NCBI GenBank assembly: GCA_023374045.1
Contig: CM041780.1
Location: forward strand, 171,798,085 to 171,862,084
Source of the DNA: Limonium bicolor
Lineage: Eukaryota > Streptophyta > Magnoliopsida > Caryophyllales > Plumbaginaceae
DNA length: 64,000 nt
Reading direction: 5' to 3'
Shown here: positions 8,156-19,490 of the stretch, piece after piece
Layout of the letters: the number at the start of each line of letters is the position of its first letter
How positions within the stretch are numbered: the stretch's first letter is position 1
Program-made: the position numbers and the translations under genes
The notes under the pieces: model-generated
Databases searched by the model: none
Told to the model about the DNA's origin: nothing
Seen by the model: only the letters and a program-made list of their open reading frames with translations

Positions 8156-9506
8156 TTAACAATAAAAAAAAAACAAACAAAAGGTGGCTTAAGTAGTTAA
8201 GCCTAGGGGTTATAATGAAGGTAATCAATGATGAGTTTAGGCATAAAACATGTCATAAAATCATGTAAACACTTAGTAGAATTTGAAGTTAAGTAAGTTA
8301 ATTAACCAACGTTACCAATGTGTATAGGAGTGGCATACGGTGGAAATCAATCGGAGCAAAGACCAAGGTATGGTTTTCTTGCAGTCTGTTGCCTACCGGT
8401 TTACACCGGCCTGTGTGCTGTTTGTTTTTCTGTGTGTTTACGACCTTAAAGATTAAGGCATGAAAAGAGTTTACGGTTGTTTATATTATGATGATGTATT
8501 ATTGTGACTCCTATCCCTTGGTGTGTCTAACAAGACCTAATGCTTGCTTGTGTGTGACTTAACAAGATCACTTGTATGATCACTAACAAGTGCTAACCGG
8601 GGGAGTGAGGAGTCCGGTCTGTTCCGGCCACGCGTGTGAGGACGGGGGTCGATATCATATCCGGTTCGACTCTCTTGGTGTATGTATAGGTTGTTCTCCA
8701 ATTTGGTTTTCAACCTTCCCTTAGCTTATCCAAAGCTAAATTACTGACTCACGTCGGGACAAAGGGGCATACAAATATTATTTCGGTGTGCTTGGGATCA
8801 CTATATCCGACACACCTTGGGATTAAGTTAACCATTCAAGTAACGGGATGGTAACGAGGTATGTAACGAGCTTAACATGGGATTAATAAAAATCCCTAGG
8901 CTCACTTGGTATACTAACTATGATGGGATGTTCCTTTGAGAACCGTGCCTGTGGTGTTATGGATTGTTAATGTGCTATGTTATGGTGTATAAATACATGT
9001 ATATGATGTTGGTTGTTTAAAAATGAACTCATGTTATATGACAAGTGGTTTGCGCGTATCCCGGTAGCCGATGGGCTGCGCGTTAGCCATACCAGCAAAG
9101 GTGCTGACCCCCTCGGGGGCTCCATTTTTTTTATTGCAGGATGAGACTCGAAGAGGCGGAATGGTTGTAGGTTTTAGACCATGATACTTTTGTTTATTTT
9201 GGATGTTGGCCCGGGATGCGCCTGTGCTCCCGTGGCGTTATATTTTGGTACTGTTAGTTGACGGTGGAGGATGTTATGTTGTAGACGGTATGTAAATTAA
9301 ATACTCGGTTTAATGGTTGGTTATGTTTGGATGTTGGGTCCTATTGCTCGGGAGTCTGATCATCAGACCGATACGTTGTTATTTATTCTGCCTAGTTAAC
9401 CACGTGGGTGGTTAACGGCGTTGTAACACCAATTGTTAGTTGTTGTTTAGTTGGTCATTTCCGCTGCGACTGTATTATTGTTAGGCGCGTAGTAGGGGGT
9501 GTTACA

Positions 9507-9770
9507 AAAAGTGGTATCAGAGCGAAGTATCGCTCTGATGACTAGAATACCGAGCATGGAGTAAACCGAGTTAGGAAACCTAACTATACTTATGGAGTGA
9601 GCAGTTATGGATAGGTTAACCACTAACTAAGTGTGGAATACCTTATAATCGGGAGACGTTACAACCGTTGGACCGATAAGTGTGCAAGCATATTGCTATA
9701 ATGTTCATATGAATTCAGATGTCAGGTAGACCGCGAGGTCGAGGCGCGGACGCGGTACCGGAGATATGGG
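9507..9770 (+). mobile_element. Leader and first codons of gag of a second (+) element, truncated
   Basis: The sequence after LTR A matches the leader of element B (reverse strand 19289-19507). It reaches an ATG at 9719 with MSGRPRGRG and stops matching near 9770, where LTR sequence in the opposite orientation starts. Nothing else of this element is present. It shows that LTR A also served as, or was recombined with, a 5' LTR. Confidence 0.85.
9512..9523 (+). promoter_or_regulatory. tRNA-iMet primer binding site after LTR A
   Basis: TGGTATCAGAGC, complementary to the 3' end of plant initiator tRNA-Met, five bases after the LTR end. It is also the 5' arm of a perfect 10-bp hairpin (9516-9539). 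Confidence 0.92.
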
Positions 9771-12700
9771 TTAGTAAACCATGAGAGCCTAGGGGTTTTT
9801 ACCAACCCCATGTTAAGCTCGTTACTCCTCGTTACCGTCCGTTATATAGAACGGTTAACTTCTACCAAGGTGTGTCGGATATAGTAATCCCGAGCACTCC
9901 GAAATAACATACGTATGCCCCTATGGCCCGATGTGAGTCAGTAACTAGCTTTGGATAAGCTAAGGGAAGGTAGAAACCAAATTGGAATACCACCTATACA
10001 TACACCAAGAGGGCCGAACCGGACATGATATCGACCCCCATCCATCACACGCGTGGCCGGAACAAACCGGATCATCACTCCCCCGGTTAGCACTTGTTAG
10101 TTAGTGATCACACAATATTTTGTTAAGTCACATACAAGCAAAACATTTAGGTCTTGTTAGACACACCAAGGGAAGGAGTCATAAACCTTACACAATCATA
10201 ATATAAAAACTGTAAACTCCTTTCATGCCTTAATCTTATAAGGTCGTAAACACTCAGAAAACAAACAACACCCAAGCCGGTGTAAACCGTTAGGCAACAG
10301 ACTGCAAGAAAAACCATACCTTGGTCCTTGCCTTGTTCGTTCCCACCTTGAGAGAATCCTATACACATTAGTAAGTCGGTTAATTAATTATTTAACTTCA
10401 CACTTACTAAGTATTAACATGATTGTATGACATGTTTTAATGCCTACCTTACCCTAGGTTACCTTCATTATACACCCTAGGGTTAACTACATAAGTCACA
10501 TTCTTTTCTGTTTTTTTTACAAGTTTTGGTCCGACCGACCCACGTCCGACCCACAACTGGGTCGGACCCTCCCAGTGGTTTTCGGGTCTGAAGAACCTTA
10601 CCTTGACCGACCCATGTCCGACAAACCTTCTGGGTCGGTCCATTACAGAACCCTTTACTTCCTTATAATCATGCCCGTCCGACCAACGTCCGACTCACTC
10701 GACTGGGTCGGACCATGTGTGCGAACATTTTCTTCCTTTGAAACTGGCCGACAGACCCATGTCCGACCCACCTTTTGGGGTCGGACCATTACCGAACACT
10801 TTCCTAACATCTATCAGAGGCTCGACCGACCCAAAACGGGGTCGGCCCCTGGGTCGGTCGCCTTCTAAACTTACCCAAACCTTGCCAATTTCTTCACCAA
10901 ATTTCTCCTAAGGCCTCTTAATGCTTCCTAACAACATTTGGTAACCTTACATATCCACATACAACATCCATGAAACTCATTTTCTAACTCCTTAAACCAT
11001 TTACTTATTTCCTTGTAAAATTCCTTAACACTTATGTTATCTTATACTAGGTTCCTAGATGATGTTCTCACCTATGGAACTACTATCCCAAAATACTTTC
11101 TCCTCATCTTAACATCATCTCTCTAAAGCATTTTACTCTCACAACCAACTCCCTTATATCCTTCTTAAACTCTTTTCCTAGTGTACACCTTCTCCTGGTT
11201 TTACCAAAGTTTGCCTAAGTCTCAATCTAAGTCCAAAAATGACTTGGTACATACTAAAATCTCAAGATCATGCCTAAGTCCTATTGCACTCTAGAGTACT
11301 TCCTAGTCCATCAAAATTCCTTTAAAACATCATGAACTCCTTATTCATTTCCTGCATTTTCTAACTCACCAATCCTATGTAAACACTTACAACTTCTTGC
11401 TTTTTACCTAGATTTTGACATGGGTTCCCTTAGAACATTACTAAGCCTAAACACTTTACCTTCTCCTTTAAACACACAAGAACATCTAAAAATCACCAAG
11501 AACACTCTCATACACAATTTCACCAAATTTACACCACATTACAATATAGTGCACAATTAAATTGCATGGCACTTAGGCCCTTAAAATGCATGGCTCTTAG
11601 GCCCTTAAAGTGCTTAAATCATAAACACTGAATTCCACAATATATATGCCTTTAACCTGCAAATACACTCAACACACATATGCCCTTTACTAGTCTCTTG
11701 AGAACACTTTACTAAGTCATTCACCATTTGCTCTTTAGGTAGTTTTAATAAGCATTTATAAGCTCATTTCTCCTAAGGCATTAAACAACATTAAGTTAGT
11801 AGATTTACCTCTTTTCCCAAAACACTTCCTTCTTGATTCCTTACAAAACCGTATGACAATTTGATTCCTTGTCAAGTTCTAGACAATATACAAACACCAT
11901 AATGAGTATTCAAGCTTTGAGCTTCATCTCATTGTAAACCCTAATTTGACTTGTTTCAAAAACATTAATGTAGTTGTTTTACCTTGATCTTTGAAGGGAG
12001 TTTGAATATCTAGCAAGAAAGAAAGGACTCCACCTAGTCCATGAAGAGTTGAAATGAAGCTAGAACAAAGTCACACAATGAGCTATATCAATGTGTATTT
12101 CGGACATGACAAAAACAAGGAGGAAACTTGATTTTTGTTTGAGATTCCTTACCTAGAAGCAATGAGAGTAATAATATGTAGAAAATCCAAGCTCAAGCTC
12201 CTTCAATGGTGGAACACCTTGGCACCGAAATGGAGCTCTTGGAGTTTGAGAAGATAGGAATGAAGAGCTTGATGAGAGGAAGAGATTGGTGGTATTTGTT
12301 TTTGATTTGGACAATGTGAGCTAGGTTTAACAAGTGGTCAAAGGTGGAGCTAATGGTGGATAGTGGTAGTAATTATGAGAGAACAAGAAGAAGGGAGGAG
12401 ATGAGGAGAGAGAAAAGTGTGACCGAGTGAGCAAGGAAGGAAATGAGAGAATGAAGATAGAATTTGCTTTTAAGAGATATTTATACTATAAAGTAAAAAG
12501 GTAGCTTATTTACTTATCTTTACTTACTTATACATTAATAAGAGAGTGGTGAGTCACACCCTTATAAAAAACCGGCCCCCTTATTATTATGGGGGGTGTT
12601 TTAGTCTTTGTTTGTCAATTTAATTACTTATACAACATATGTTACAAATAGCTTGTAAAAAGTACTATTCACCTATACAGGCACATAGAAGTGAAATTTT

Positions 12701-13104
12701 TGATTTCCCACTAATATAGCCACCCAAATGTGATACTATATAGTACACATATATATTTAAGAGTAATGATGGACATTTAGCCATTCAAAACTCATTTACA
12801 AGACAATTTTTCAAAAACGTGCTTTAAGACTTCTTAAGCACATTTTGTGTTTTAACTTGTTTTCAAGCTTGTTTTCTTTGGTAATTGGTTTATATGTTCA
12901 TTAGTATATAAATGAATCTTGGTAAGCTCATTAGGTCTTAACCAAGTTTATCCCAAGCTTAGAGCACATTTTGGCTCTTATTGACTTTAAAGCACATTTG
13001 TGTTTCCTTTTGTTTAAATTTGTTTACTAAGGTTTCTAAGACTCTTTTTAGTCTTAAATATCATGTTTAATGTTTAACCAACATACAAGGTTTGGGGTAT
13101 TTCA
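9770..13104 (-). mobile_element. 3' LTR of element B (truncated)
   Basis: It is nearly the same as 20115-23437. Its start (TGAAATACCCC on the minus strand) is at 13104. It ends abruptly at 9770 against a plus-strand gag start, so the R/U5 part with the acceptor-like site is missing. The hairpin array is at 10527-10862. Confidence 0.9.
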
Positions 13105-13105
13105 A

Positions 13106-13121
13106 TCTACCCCCCTTAAAA
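13106..13121 (-). promoter_or_regulatory. Polypurine tract, element B
   Basis: The minus strand reads TTTTAAGGGGGGTAGA, directly before the 3' LTR. Confidence 0.9.
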
Positions 13122-13229
13122 GAACTTTGTCCCCAAAGTTCATACTTCCACATATCTTACTATTAGGACAGGGGAACATTATAAAACAATACTTCAACCA
13201 TCATTACAACCTTACCATCATTCTTACAC

Positions 13230-13315
13230 CACCACGGACTCAAGGTCCAATCCACACAATACCACAACGGACTCGAGTCCAAACCATATAATACCATTCA
13301 GACACAAAGGTCTGT
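13230..13315 (-). repeat. Short palindromes between the two PPTs of element B
   Basis: GGACTCAAGGTCC, GGACTCGAGTCC and CAGACACAAAGGTCTG follow each other at about 30-bp spacing. Related palindromes are found at the same place in A and, more numerous, in H (52083-52340). Confidence 0.6.
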
Positions 13316-13371
13316 AACAATCATAGACAATGTATACATATACATGTCGTACACAACCATAACCGAAACGC

Positions 13372-13387
13372 TCTACCCCCCTTAAAA
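13372..13387 (-). promoter_or_regulatory. Internal (duplicated) polypurine tract, element B
   Basis: An identical second copy of the 16-base PPT, 266 bp upstream of the terminal one on the minus strand and just after the pol stop. Confidence 0.6.
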
Positions 13388-13418
13388 GGGGTACGCCCGT
13401 ACCCTATACATATAAACA

Positions 13419-14840
13419 CTAAGAAGCAAACAATGACGGGTGCTTCGCCTTCATCTTTTCTTCCAGCTCCCAAGTGGCCTCCTCAACGTCCTGGTTAGAC
13501 CAGAGGACCTTCACCAGTCTCACGGACTTATGGCGAGTGTCTCGAGTCTTAGGTCCAGAATCCGTACGGGAGTCTCCACTGATCGCATGGTCGGCTCTAG
13601 GTTAGCCTTTCAGGCTGAAGCACATGAGACGGATGAGATATATTCTTCAAACTGGGACACATGAAATACATCATGTACCTTGCCCAGCTCGGCGGGTAAA
13701 TCAAGTCTATAAGCTACCGGGCCGATCCGCTCCGTCACAACATAAGGACCTACATACTTCGGGCTCAATTTGCCCTTCTGGCCAAAACGGAATACTCCCT
13801 TCATGGGGGATACCCTCAAAAATACCTGATCGCCACGGCGAACTCCAGGTCACGTCTGCGCACATCAGCGTACGACTTCTGTCTATCCTGAGCTGCTTTC
13901 ATATTAGCCCGGATCTGGCGAACTTCTGCCTGAACCTGCTCAAGATACTCTGGTCCTATAATGACCGTCTCACTCGACTCATCCCAGCATAAAGGCGTGC
14001 GGCATGGTCTACCGTACAATGCCTGGAAGGGAGACATCTTGATCGAAGCGTGATAACTGTTGTAACTAAACTCGATCAGATGTAACTTATCAATCCAGCT
14101 GGTCTGAAAGTCAAGTGCACATGCACGTAGCATATCCTCAAGTGTCTGTATAGTGCGCTCACTCTGACCATCTGTCTGTGGGTGAAACGCCGTGCTCAAT
14201 TTCAGTTCAGTACCCAATGCCTCTCGTGTAGACTTCCAATATCTGGATAAGAATCTGGTATCTCTGTCAGATACAATCGTCTTTGGTAACCCATGATGTC
14301 TTACAATCTCTCTGTCAAAGAGCTCTGCAAGCTTAGCCACTTTCCAGGTGTCCTTCATCGGAATGAATCGGGCCACCTTGGTCAGTCGGTCTACAACACC
14401 CAAATCATATTCAGACCTCCCCTTGTAGGCGGAAGCCCTACCACGAAGTCCATAGATATGTCATGGAAATTTCCACTCCGGCACTGGCATTGGCTGCACC
14501 ATACCACCAGGCCGTCGGTGCTCAAACTTGACCTTCTGACAAGTGAGACACCTCAAACATAATCATTCACATCCTTTTTCATTCCAGTCCACCAAAAATA
14601 ACGTTTCATACCTTTATACATCTTTGAAGCTCCGGGGGGTGAATCGATGTCGTAGAACAGTGGGATTCACTCAATATGCGCTCCTTCAGCTCAGCGCTAC
14701 TCCTCGGTATACACAAACGGCCATTAAGCCTAATCAGGTCATCATCGTGGAGTCTGAAGTCGTACTTCTGACCCTCGAATGTGCCATCAATAAGCTTCTG
14801 TCTAATTTCACCATATACTGATCCGTCATCTGAGCACTCC
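13419..14840 (-). pseudogene. pol: Integrase and chromodomain-like tail of element B pol
   Basis: The minus strand encodes the HHCC region, the DDE core (VVDRLTKVARFIPM, SDRDTRFLSRYW, HPQTDGQSERTIQ, LIEFSYN) and the GPY/F module (SPKYVGPYVVTERIGP), then the ATWE-type tail up to TAG at 13421-13419. The longest unbroken piece (14403-13816) covers most of the catalytic core. Frameshifts near 14735, 14545, 14405, 13830 and 13620 break the frame. Together with copy A a full consensus could be judged, but this copy alone is not translatable. Confidence 0.92.
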
Positions 14841-16260
14841 GCACCTCTTCAACCAAGCCAGTATGAGAGACTAGCGAATGGAGAGAGTGTGCTCGGCGAC
14901 TCAATGCGTCAGCTACCACATTTGCCTTACCCTCCTTATACTGTAAATCGATATCATAATCATTCAAGAATTCAACCCACCTTCTCTGCCTCATGTTCAA
15001 CTCTTTCTGAGTGAACAAGTATTTCAAACTCTTGTGGTCAGAATAGATTGTCACGCTTACCCCATACAAGTGATGTCGCCATATCTTCAGTGCGAAGACA
15101 ATGGCCCCCAATTCTAAGTCGTGGGTAGGGTAGTTCTCCTCATGCTTCTTCAGCTGTCGGGAGGCGTAAGCCACGACCTTCCCGTGTTGCATCAACACAC
15201 AACCCATACCCTTGCCTGATGCGTCGCAATAGACCTCAAAACCATCTGGACCGTCTGGTAATGTCAGAACCGGTGCAGATGTCAGAGCATCCTTGAGACT
15301 CGTGAAAGCTCTCTCACAGTCGACTGTCCACTCGAATGGTGCATCCTTTTTCATCAAGGAAGTCATCGGCTTCGAGACGCTGGAGAAGTCCTTCACAAAT
15401 CTCCTATAGTAACCTGCCAGACCGAGGAAGCTCCTGATGTCGGTAACTGTCTTCGGCCTAGGCCAGGTGCGCACTGCATCTATCTTTGCCGGATCAACAG
15501 CGATCCCGGCCTCAGAAATCACATGTCCAAGGAATGATACTTGGTTCAACCAAAATTCACACTTAGAAATTTAGCATACAGCTGATTCTTCTCAACGTTT
15601 GTAATACATCTCTCAGGTGGCTTTCATGCTCACCTCTCGATTTCGAATACACAAGTATGTCATCGATGAAGACTACCACTGATTTGTCCAACTGATCTTG
15701 GAACAAACGGTTCATTAAGTCCATGAACTTTGCTGGTGCATTTGATAAGCCAAACGGCATAACGTGTGAACTCATAGTGCCCATACCTAGTTCTGAAAGC
15801 TGTCTTTTCGATATCACTGTCACGGATGGCAATCTGGTGATATCCGGAACGTAGGTCTATCTTGGAGAATACTGATGCTCCCCTAAGCTGATCAAATAGA
15901 TCGTCGATGCGTGGTAAGGGGTAACGGTTCTTCACCGTAACAGCATTCAGCTCCCGATAATCAATACATAGGCGGAGACTACCGTCCTTCTTCTTCACGA
16001 AGAGGACCGGCGCTCCCCATGGTGACACACTAGGGCGGATAAAGCCCTTGTCGAGTAGGTCTCTCAGCTGCTCCTTGAGCTCTGTCATCTCTGCTGGAGC
16101 CATACGGTAAGGTGCTTTCGCAATGGGTCCGGTGCCCGGAATCAAGTCAATCTCAAACTCAACCTCTCGTGCTGGCGGCATGCCCGGCAGTTCCTTAGGA
16201 AATACATCAGGAAACTCCGACACTACCGGCACATCTGGGCTAAACTCAGGGTCTCTCTCT
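14841..16260 (-). pseudogene. pol: Reverse transcriptase and RNase H of element B pol
   Basis: RT motifs [46 protein letters not shown] and FIDDILVYS (about 15644-15670) precede RNase H motifs [13 protein letters not shown] and YSDHKSL. Frame breaks occur near 15780 and 15570. Otherwise it closely matches copy A. Confidence 0.94.
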
Positions 16261-16786
16261 ATGTCCTGGACATAGCAGAGGTATACATCATTTCCCCGTC
16301 GCAACTCACGATACATGGCCATGGCGGTGATGATCTGTGTCGAAGGCTCCCTGGGCCTCTGGCGGTAAGATATAGTAACCCCAGATGGACTCCTAAGAAG
16401 CAGTCGATGCTCGGCACATAGGATTCTACCCTTGTACCGCTCCAACCAGTTCATCCCGACAATCACATCAAAACCCAGTCCGTCGAACTCTATCAAGTCG
16501 ATCGGAAACTCCTCATCCATGATTCGAACAACAGCATCTCGTAGTAGCGGGTACATCTGATCTGCTCTTTCGACGGGAGAGTGACCACGAAGTCTGGCAT
16601 CTCTTCACCATCTAACCCAGCCTCTTCGCAAATGATAGCGAAATGAATGTGTGTGAGGCTCCAGAGTCGAACAAAATCGATGCATCCACGCCATTCACTG
16701 GAAAGGTACCGGTGAGGATTGTGCCGCTCTTGCCGGCTTTGCCTTATTGCAGACACTCAGTATACCTCCCGTTCCGAGTGCACAGC
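16261..16786 (-). pseudogene. pol: Aspartic protease domain of element B pol
   Basis: The catalytic DSGAS motif is encoded at about 16655-16668, followed by [13 protein letters not shown] and [19 protein letters not shown]. The domain starts at the acceptor-like TTAG/GCTGTG (16787-16786). One base is missing relative to copy A near 16740, and there is another break near 16565. Confidence 0.9.
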
Positions 16787-16962
16787 CTAATTCATTGGCA
16801 AACTAATAAGTATTGGGTAACAACACGTTGACACACTCCAAAACAACATTCCTTTATTCATTAACACAGTCTTTACACCATAAATTGGTTACATTGTAGA
16901 CATTGCTAGATATAGCTCCTTTGTCAACCACTGGCTTAATACATTACATGATTACATAAGGC

Positions 16963-17697
16963 TCAAAACTGCCTGAAAGTCAAATTTAAACGTCCAGGTT
17001 TCATGTGTGTGGCATTGATCACTGCGACGGTGCGGTATTCAGTTTGATCTTCTGATGCCATGGTACAGCATCCTCGATTGCCCACCCATGATTAACACAT
17101 CCCCCGATTTCAAAGTAGCTTCTTTGCGAGATCAGCACGCTTCTGCTCGCCATACACAACACAGCGGTATCACCAATGGACCAAGACACCACGGGTACTC
17201 CCTTACTTAGAGACTCGGGTGACTCGTCCTTGTCTTGGTGCATACCCAACCGTCCACCTTTCTGGTAGAAGTTTACAATGCATAAATCTGCCTTTACACT
17301 TGGAATTGATTCCGTCTCAACTTGCTGAGCAATTCCCACGGCGTGGTTAACGACCGCGTGGAACTCCTCGGGTATACTTGCTACTGTTGCTCCATCTTCA
17401 GCTCGTACTTCTTGATATGACTTGGTGTAAGGGTTCCAGTCCTTACCCATGCACATCATCTTCAATTGCATCCTTGCTCCGTTCGGGTATTCGGGTGTGT
17501 AGAACCCTCCTGGTTTGCTCCAAGTTCGTCGCATCGTCTGATGATGTGGATTTGTGCTTCCGGTGTCAGGTATCCATTTAAGAGTATCATACCTGGCTGG
17601 ATAACCTGACATTGCTCCAATGGAAAGTCGGTGATGCTGATGGTGGTTTCTTCAGGGTTTGGTGCGGGTGGGATTGGATAGCAGATATTGAAGGTTC
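16963..17697 (-). pseudogene. AlkB-like 2-oxoglutarate/Fe(II) dioxygenase inside element B (frameshifted)
   Basis: Second copy of the AlkB module, at the same place between gag and protease. It keeps LKMMCMGKDWNP, VNFYQKGGRLG, HQDKDES, YHGI and RLNLTFRQF, ending at TGA (16965-16963) where copy A has TAA. Frameshifts lie near 17510 and in the 17155-17030 segment, so YHGI and RLNLTFRQ are out of frame with HQDKDES. There is no start codon: an in-frame TGA stands just before the CTTAG/GAACC acceptor, so the domain can only be made by fusion to gag. Over comparable residues, the stretch from IPSVKADLC to SIGDTAV differs from copy A at 1 of 49 positions, against 13 of 66 in the preceding stretch. 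Confidence 0.92.
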
Positions 17698-17840
17698 CTA
17701 AGTTTCAAATTGCCTAATTTAGGTGTTTTCCACATTATGTTCTAACTCTTTACTTATATGTTTATACCCTTAGACTTGCTAACACTCATGCATGAAATGC
17801 GGTAAGCAATCACTTTTTCGTTTATCAGTTTAGGCGGTAC
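17698..17840 (-). other. Candidate intron joining gag to AlkB, element B
   Basis: Donor CCAG/GTACCG and acceptor CTTAG/GAACC, phase 1, 143 bp, as in copy A. The alternative acceptor at 16788-16787 (ATTAG/GCTGTG) would skip AlkB. Confidence 0.65.
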
Positions 17841-19289
17841 CTGGTCTCGAAGAGGATCCTGGTGCCTCAGACCGGTCCACCACATTCAGGGTGGCCTTGC
17901 CGGACCCCGTAGCCTTCCCCTTCTGGGATTCAGTGTACTTGTCAGAAGTCTGCTGAGTAATCGCCTTCGGGCCTTCAGTGGTCGTGGTAGTGTTACCCTT
18001 CCACTGCCCCTTTGGCTTATAGTTTCTGCCATTGGGATTCGTCCAACACTCGAACTCACGGTGCCCATCTTCTGGCAGTGCCGGCACCTCACGTCATTCC
18101 CCTTGCAGTCTTTGCCAGGGTGGTCTCCATTGCACCACTTACAGTAAAGTGGCGCTCCGGTCCAGAACCCGCGCTAGCTGCTATAACACACACAATCAAT
18201 ACTCACTTTCCACCTCAACAACATACACCTCAACTAGATACACATGGTTAGGTAATTACCCTTAGGCGGGTAGGAGCGTAGAGGCTTCGCCGCATACGCG
18301 TACGTGAGCTTCAGTGGCTCATCAGCTGTGGTGGTCTGGGCTTGGCCCTTGTCACCCTGGTACTGCCCCTTCTGGGCTGAGGGTAGGGTTTCTTCTTCTT
18401 CCCTCCCCCATACCCTTGCTGATTCTGGCCCTCGTTGGTGGCCTTGCGCTTGTGCGCATTTTCCTCGTCCCTCAGACGGACGGTATTTCAACCTTAGCAG
18501 CGGCATGATAGCACTCCTGTATTTTAGGATGTCAGTCACGCCCCGCAAAACAACTTACCAACTCACATTAACGTTCACTCACGTATAAATGGATTCACAA
18601 CAAGGTACTCTAATTACCTGCAAGGTGGTATACTCAGCTGGCCCCATCCCATAGCGGAGACGGTGGCTCAGTCCATTGTAGAACCGGTTCACCAACACCC
18701 GGTTCGAGTACCCCAAGTCCGGTAACAAGTGGATAAGGCCGGTGAATGCGGTGTAGTAGTCATCAACCGACATCTTATCCCCTGCTTCAGACTATCAACT
18801 CGAGGCGCTTGGCCTCCTGCAGTGCACCGGGTAATACTTGGCTCGCAGCAGAGCCGTGTACTCCCTCCATCCAAACTCAGGATCAGTCATCCTGTCCTCC
18901 CTCACCAATTTCCACCAACTCTGTGCCGACCCCTTCAAGTAGTAGGCGGCAAGTCGGACCTTAGCCTCGGCAGGTACGGCCAAAGTCTCGTAGGCGGTCT
19001 CCAACTCGGAGATGTACGCCTCTAGCTTACGGGGATCGGTCTCCCCATGAAATGATGGCGGCCTCAGATCAGCCAACGCCTTGACCCAATTGGTCTCTCG
19101 TGGCGGTGGTGGCGGTGGCTGTATTCCGGGCTGTTGCCCTTGCTGTACCGCAGCTACAATCTGGGGGACCATCTGGGCTACGGCGGCTGCAACTGCCTCA
19201 GCCATAGTCTGTGCCGTAGGGTTCTCGCCCTGGTCACCCATATCTCCAGTACCGCGTCCGCGGCCTCGACCTCGCGGTCTACCTGACAT
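17830..19289 (-). pseudogene. gag: Gag of element B, complete, three exons with frameshifts
   Basis: Start ATG at 19289 with an Arg-Gly-rich N-terminus (MSGRPRGRGRGRG). An Ala/Gln-rich region and a proline run follow. The capsid-type core contains WVKALADLRPPSFHGETDP and KGSAQSWWKLVRE. Exons are 19289-18618, 18516-18260 and 18177-17841 (unspliced stop TAA 17832-17830). Exon 3 carries two CCHC knuckles (about 18144-18045). Indels near 18780 and 18395, and one in the second knuckle, break the frame. RG-rich N-termini bind RNA in many proteins. Confidence 0.88.
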
Positions 19290-19490
19290 CTGAATTCATA
19301 TGAATATTCATTAGCAACATGCTTGCACACTTATCGGTCCAACGGTTGTAACGTCTCCCGATTATAAGGTATTTCCACACTTAGTTAGTGGTTAACCTAT
19401 CCATAACTGCTCACTCCATAAGTATAGTTAGGTTTCCTAACTCGGTTTTTACTCCCATGCTCGGTATTCTAGTCATCAGAGCGATACTTC

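Larger units (their letters stand above)
6635..9139 (+). other. Candidate 5'-leader intron within LTR A
   Basis: The donor CTTCTAG/GTAAGGAATC is conserved in LTRs A, B, D, H and H'. LTR G has the consensus GAG/GTAAGT at the matching place (58367). The acceptor is a T-run followed by TTGCAG/G, directly downstream of a C5-TC-G5 hairpin (9108-9119). Splicing would remove about 2.5 kb, including the hairpin array. The sites are seen; their use is inferred. Confidence 0.4.
5693..9506 (+). mobile_element. LTR A (3' LTR of element A, also followed by a PBS)
   Basis: The LTR begins TGAAATACCCC after the PPT and ends ..GGTGTTACA before a PBS, giving 3,814 bp. It holds a TATA-like box with a CT-rich leader, a donor-like site at 6635, the doublet repeat at 7169-7215, a hairpin array at 7800-8155, and a C5/G5 hairpin followed by an acceptor-like CAG/G at 9139. 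It is flanked on the left by the end of pol and on the right by a gag leader, as in tandem elements sharing one LTR. It encodes no protein. Confidence 0.92.

Noticed and set aside
7828..8196. Open frames of 95-148 codons on both strands in the LTR A hairpin array, rich in GRSVG and DRP repeats
   Set aside because: They arise from the repeated GGGTCGGTCGG units. They exist in several frames and both strands at once and are not kept in LTRs B, D, H or G.
13440..13992. Plus-strand frames opposite the integrase of element B
   Set aside because: Shadows of the minus-strand pol coding sequence.
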